From Miscanthus floridulus (lineage: Eukaryota; Streptophyta; Magnoliopsida; Poales; Poaceae), in the NCBI RefSeq assembly GCF_019320115.1, contig NC_089595.1, positions 106,647,611-106,711,610 on the forward strand: 64,000 nt of DNA, read 5' to 3'. Positions 62,851 through 64,000 of the stretch are shown here, in pieces (position 1 is the stretch's first letter; each line of letters begins with the position of its first letter). Made by a program: the position numbers and the translations under genes. Below the pieces are notes generated by a model. It was not told the DNA's origin, did no database searches, and worked only from the letters and a program-made list of their open reading frames with translations.

Positions 62851-63271
62851 GTCATTATGGGTTCTGATGATGCGATTAGAATCTGATTTGGCACAAGTTC
62901 TGTTATCCGCTTGCCACGGAGAACTAGGCAATGTTTCACTAACCTGGTCACCTGAAATGGCAACGGTGGTTGTGATGGCAAGCCAGGGATACCCCGGCTC
63001 TTATAAGAAGGGGACTGTAATAAAAAACGTGGACAAGGCTGAGCAGGTGTCTCCAGCTGTCAAGATATTCCATGCTGGGACAGCACTAGATGGAGATGGC
63101 AATCTTGTAGCCGTTGGAGGGCGAGTTCTTGGTGTCACTGCCAAGAGCAAGGACATCGAAGAAGCAAGGGCAAGAGCATATGATGCGGTGGGCGCTGTCG
63201 AGTAGCCAGAAGGCTTCTTCAGTCGCGACGTTGGTTGGAGAGCACTGAGGCAGAAGCAAGTGGCTAACTAG

Positions 63272-64000
63272 CAGTTACCCATGAGCATGAGATTTTCCTA
63301 GAGAACCACAACTATGGTGAGCTTGTAGTGTTTACAAGTAATAAAAGGGAAACGGTGTGGCATTCACTGTTTTTGGTTGTGGAAAGACAAAAGTATTGCT
63401 GGTCAAACAGCAGGTTGTTCAAAATTTAACACCCGCTGATTTCAGCATGACTTGGTAGATGTTTGCACTGAGACAAGTACAGCAACGTAGAAGCGAGATA
63501 CAAAGTTTAAAAAAAGGTACATTGAACGAACAGACCATCGTTACGGCAAGCAAGCTAGAACACATTTGCACAACATGTGACGAAGGGACGCGCCGTGGGC
63601 GTGGCGCGGCACTGCGGCAGCTCCTGCCACGTCAGCGGCCATGGCGCGTGGAAGTGCCACACCATTGTCACTGCCGCGCCGCCATGTATGGCGGCGTAGT
63701 GTTGTTTGCCCGCGCCATAGCAATAGGTATAGCTAAAAGTGTTAGAGTTGAAGAAAAAAAAAACAGTGTTAGAATTAAAAATAATTTAAAAAAATGTTTA
63801 AAAAAAATCGCAGGAGCCAGGAGATAAGTGAAAAACGGAACTGACCGGGACAGGCGTGTCACGTCGCGGATGGCGGTTTCTTGGCGAGGATTGCGTCTGG
63901 TCTGGATCCACGGCCGGCTTTGCACTCGCTGGGGCAGCCGGTGACGCGATCCGTGCTCGTGGCTGCGCTGCGCTGCGCACCTGTGTGTGTAGTGTAGGCG
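63272..64000. other. 3' flank of GARS, no further gene seen
   Basis: The first ~150 bp is probably the GARS 3' UTR (a polyadenylation-like AATAAAA lies near 63341). Beyond it is an inverted stretch of 'ggcgcggca' type around 63600–63720 and A-rich sequence. No coding region is supported. Confidence 0.5.

Overview
The window is nuclear DNA from a plant, almost certainly a grass of the sorghum–sugarcane–Miscanthus group (Andropogoneae). The genes are intron-rich plant housekeeping genes and the intergenic space is filled with grass-type transposons. These include Sirevirus-like copia LTRs with GTCCGGTC palindromes, CACTA elements with GCCGCCCCTA or TTTAGTCCCGG subterminal repeats, Tourist and Stowaway MITEs, an RTE LINE and a tRNA-derived SINE. 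Two essential-type genes are broken here (a CGLD27-like gene and the purine gene GARS/purD). This would be tolerated in a polyploid such as Saccharum or in a region with duplicate copies. The species is an inference.

Layout. 1–1742: LTR fragment. 1743–5000: repeats and a LINE relic. 5320–7333: CGLD27/DUF1230 gene with a frame shift and a Trp-to-stop change. 8217–11471: intact GT64 glycosyltransferase GINT1. 12354–16166 (minus): intact 17-exon FEN1. 16465–17159: intact small mitochondrial membrane protein, head-to-head with FEN1 across a 298-bp promoter carrying an E2F-like site and four site II elements. 17858–22734 (minus): intact 16-exon mitochondrial CPN60. 22735–25914: diverged duplications and an RNase H N-terminal-domain relic.

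25915–32712 is the most interesting object: a 6.8-kb non-autonomous CACTA transposon with a perfect GTT target duplication. It carries pieces of three unrelated genes (cytochrome c, TAF6, a DHHC palmitoyltransferase), all in one orientation, and was later hit by a solo LTR (5-bp duplication CTTAG) and a Tourist MITE (TAA duplication). 32713–39056 holds nested MITEs, a second small CACTA element, a 50-bp tandem repeat and LTR debris.

39144–52999 is a compound three-LTR Sirevirus-like element flanked by ACCAC. It has one complete unit (two 1836-bp LTRs, PBS, decayed gag, and pol in one frame with seven stops) joined to an internally deleted unit that was then hit by another solo LTR (CTTGG duplication). 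53438–55290 is intergenic with a TIR element. 55339–63271 is GARS (purine biosynthesis step 2), broken by a 3.3-kb RTE LINE inserted in a coding exon plus three smaller lesions, with a SINE in its 5' leader region.

The host genes do not form a pathway. They are independent housekeeping functions: sphingolipid glycosylation, DNA replication/repair, mitochondrial respiration, mitochondrial protein folding, purine synthesis and a plastid protein. Exon boundaries were placed by eye from splice consensus and by keeping known protein families in frame; FEN1 (379 aa) and CPN60 (582 aa) close without any frame error.
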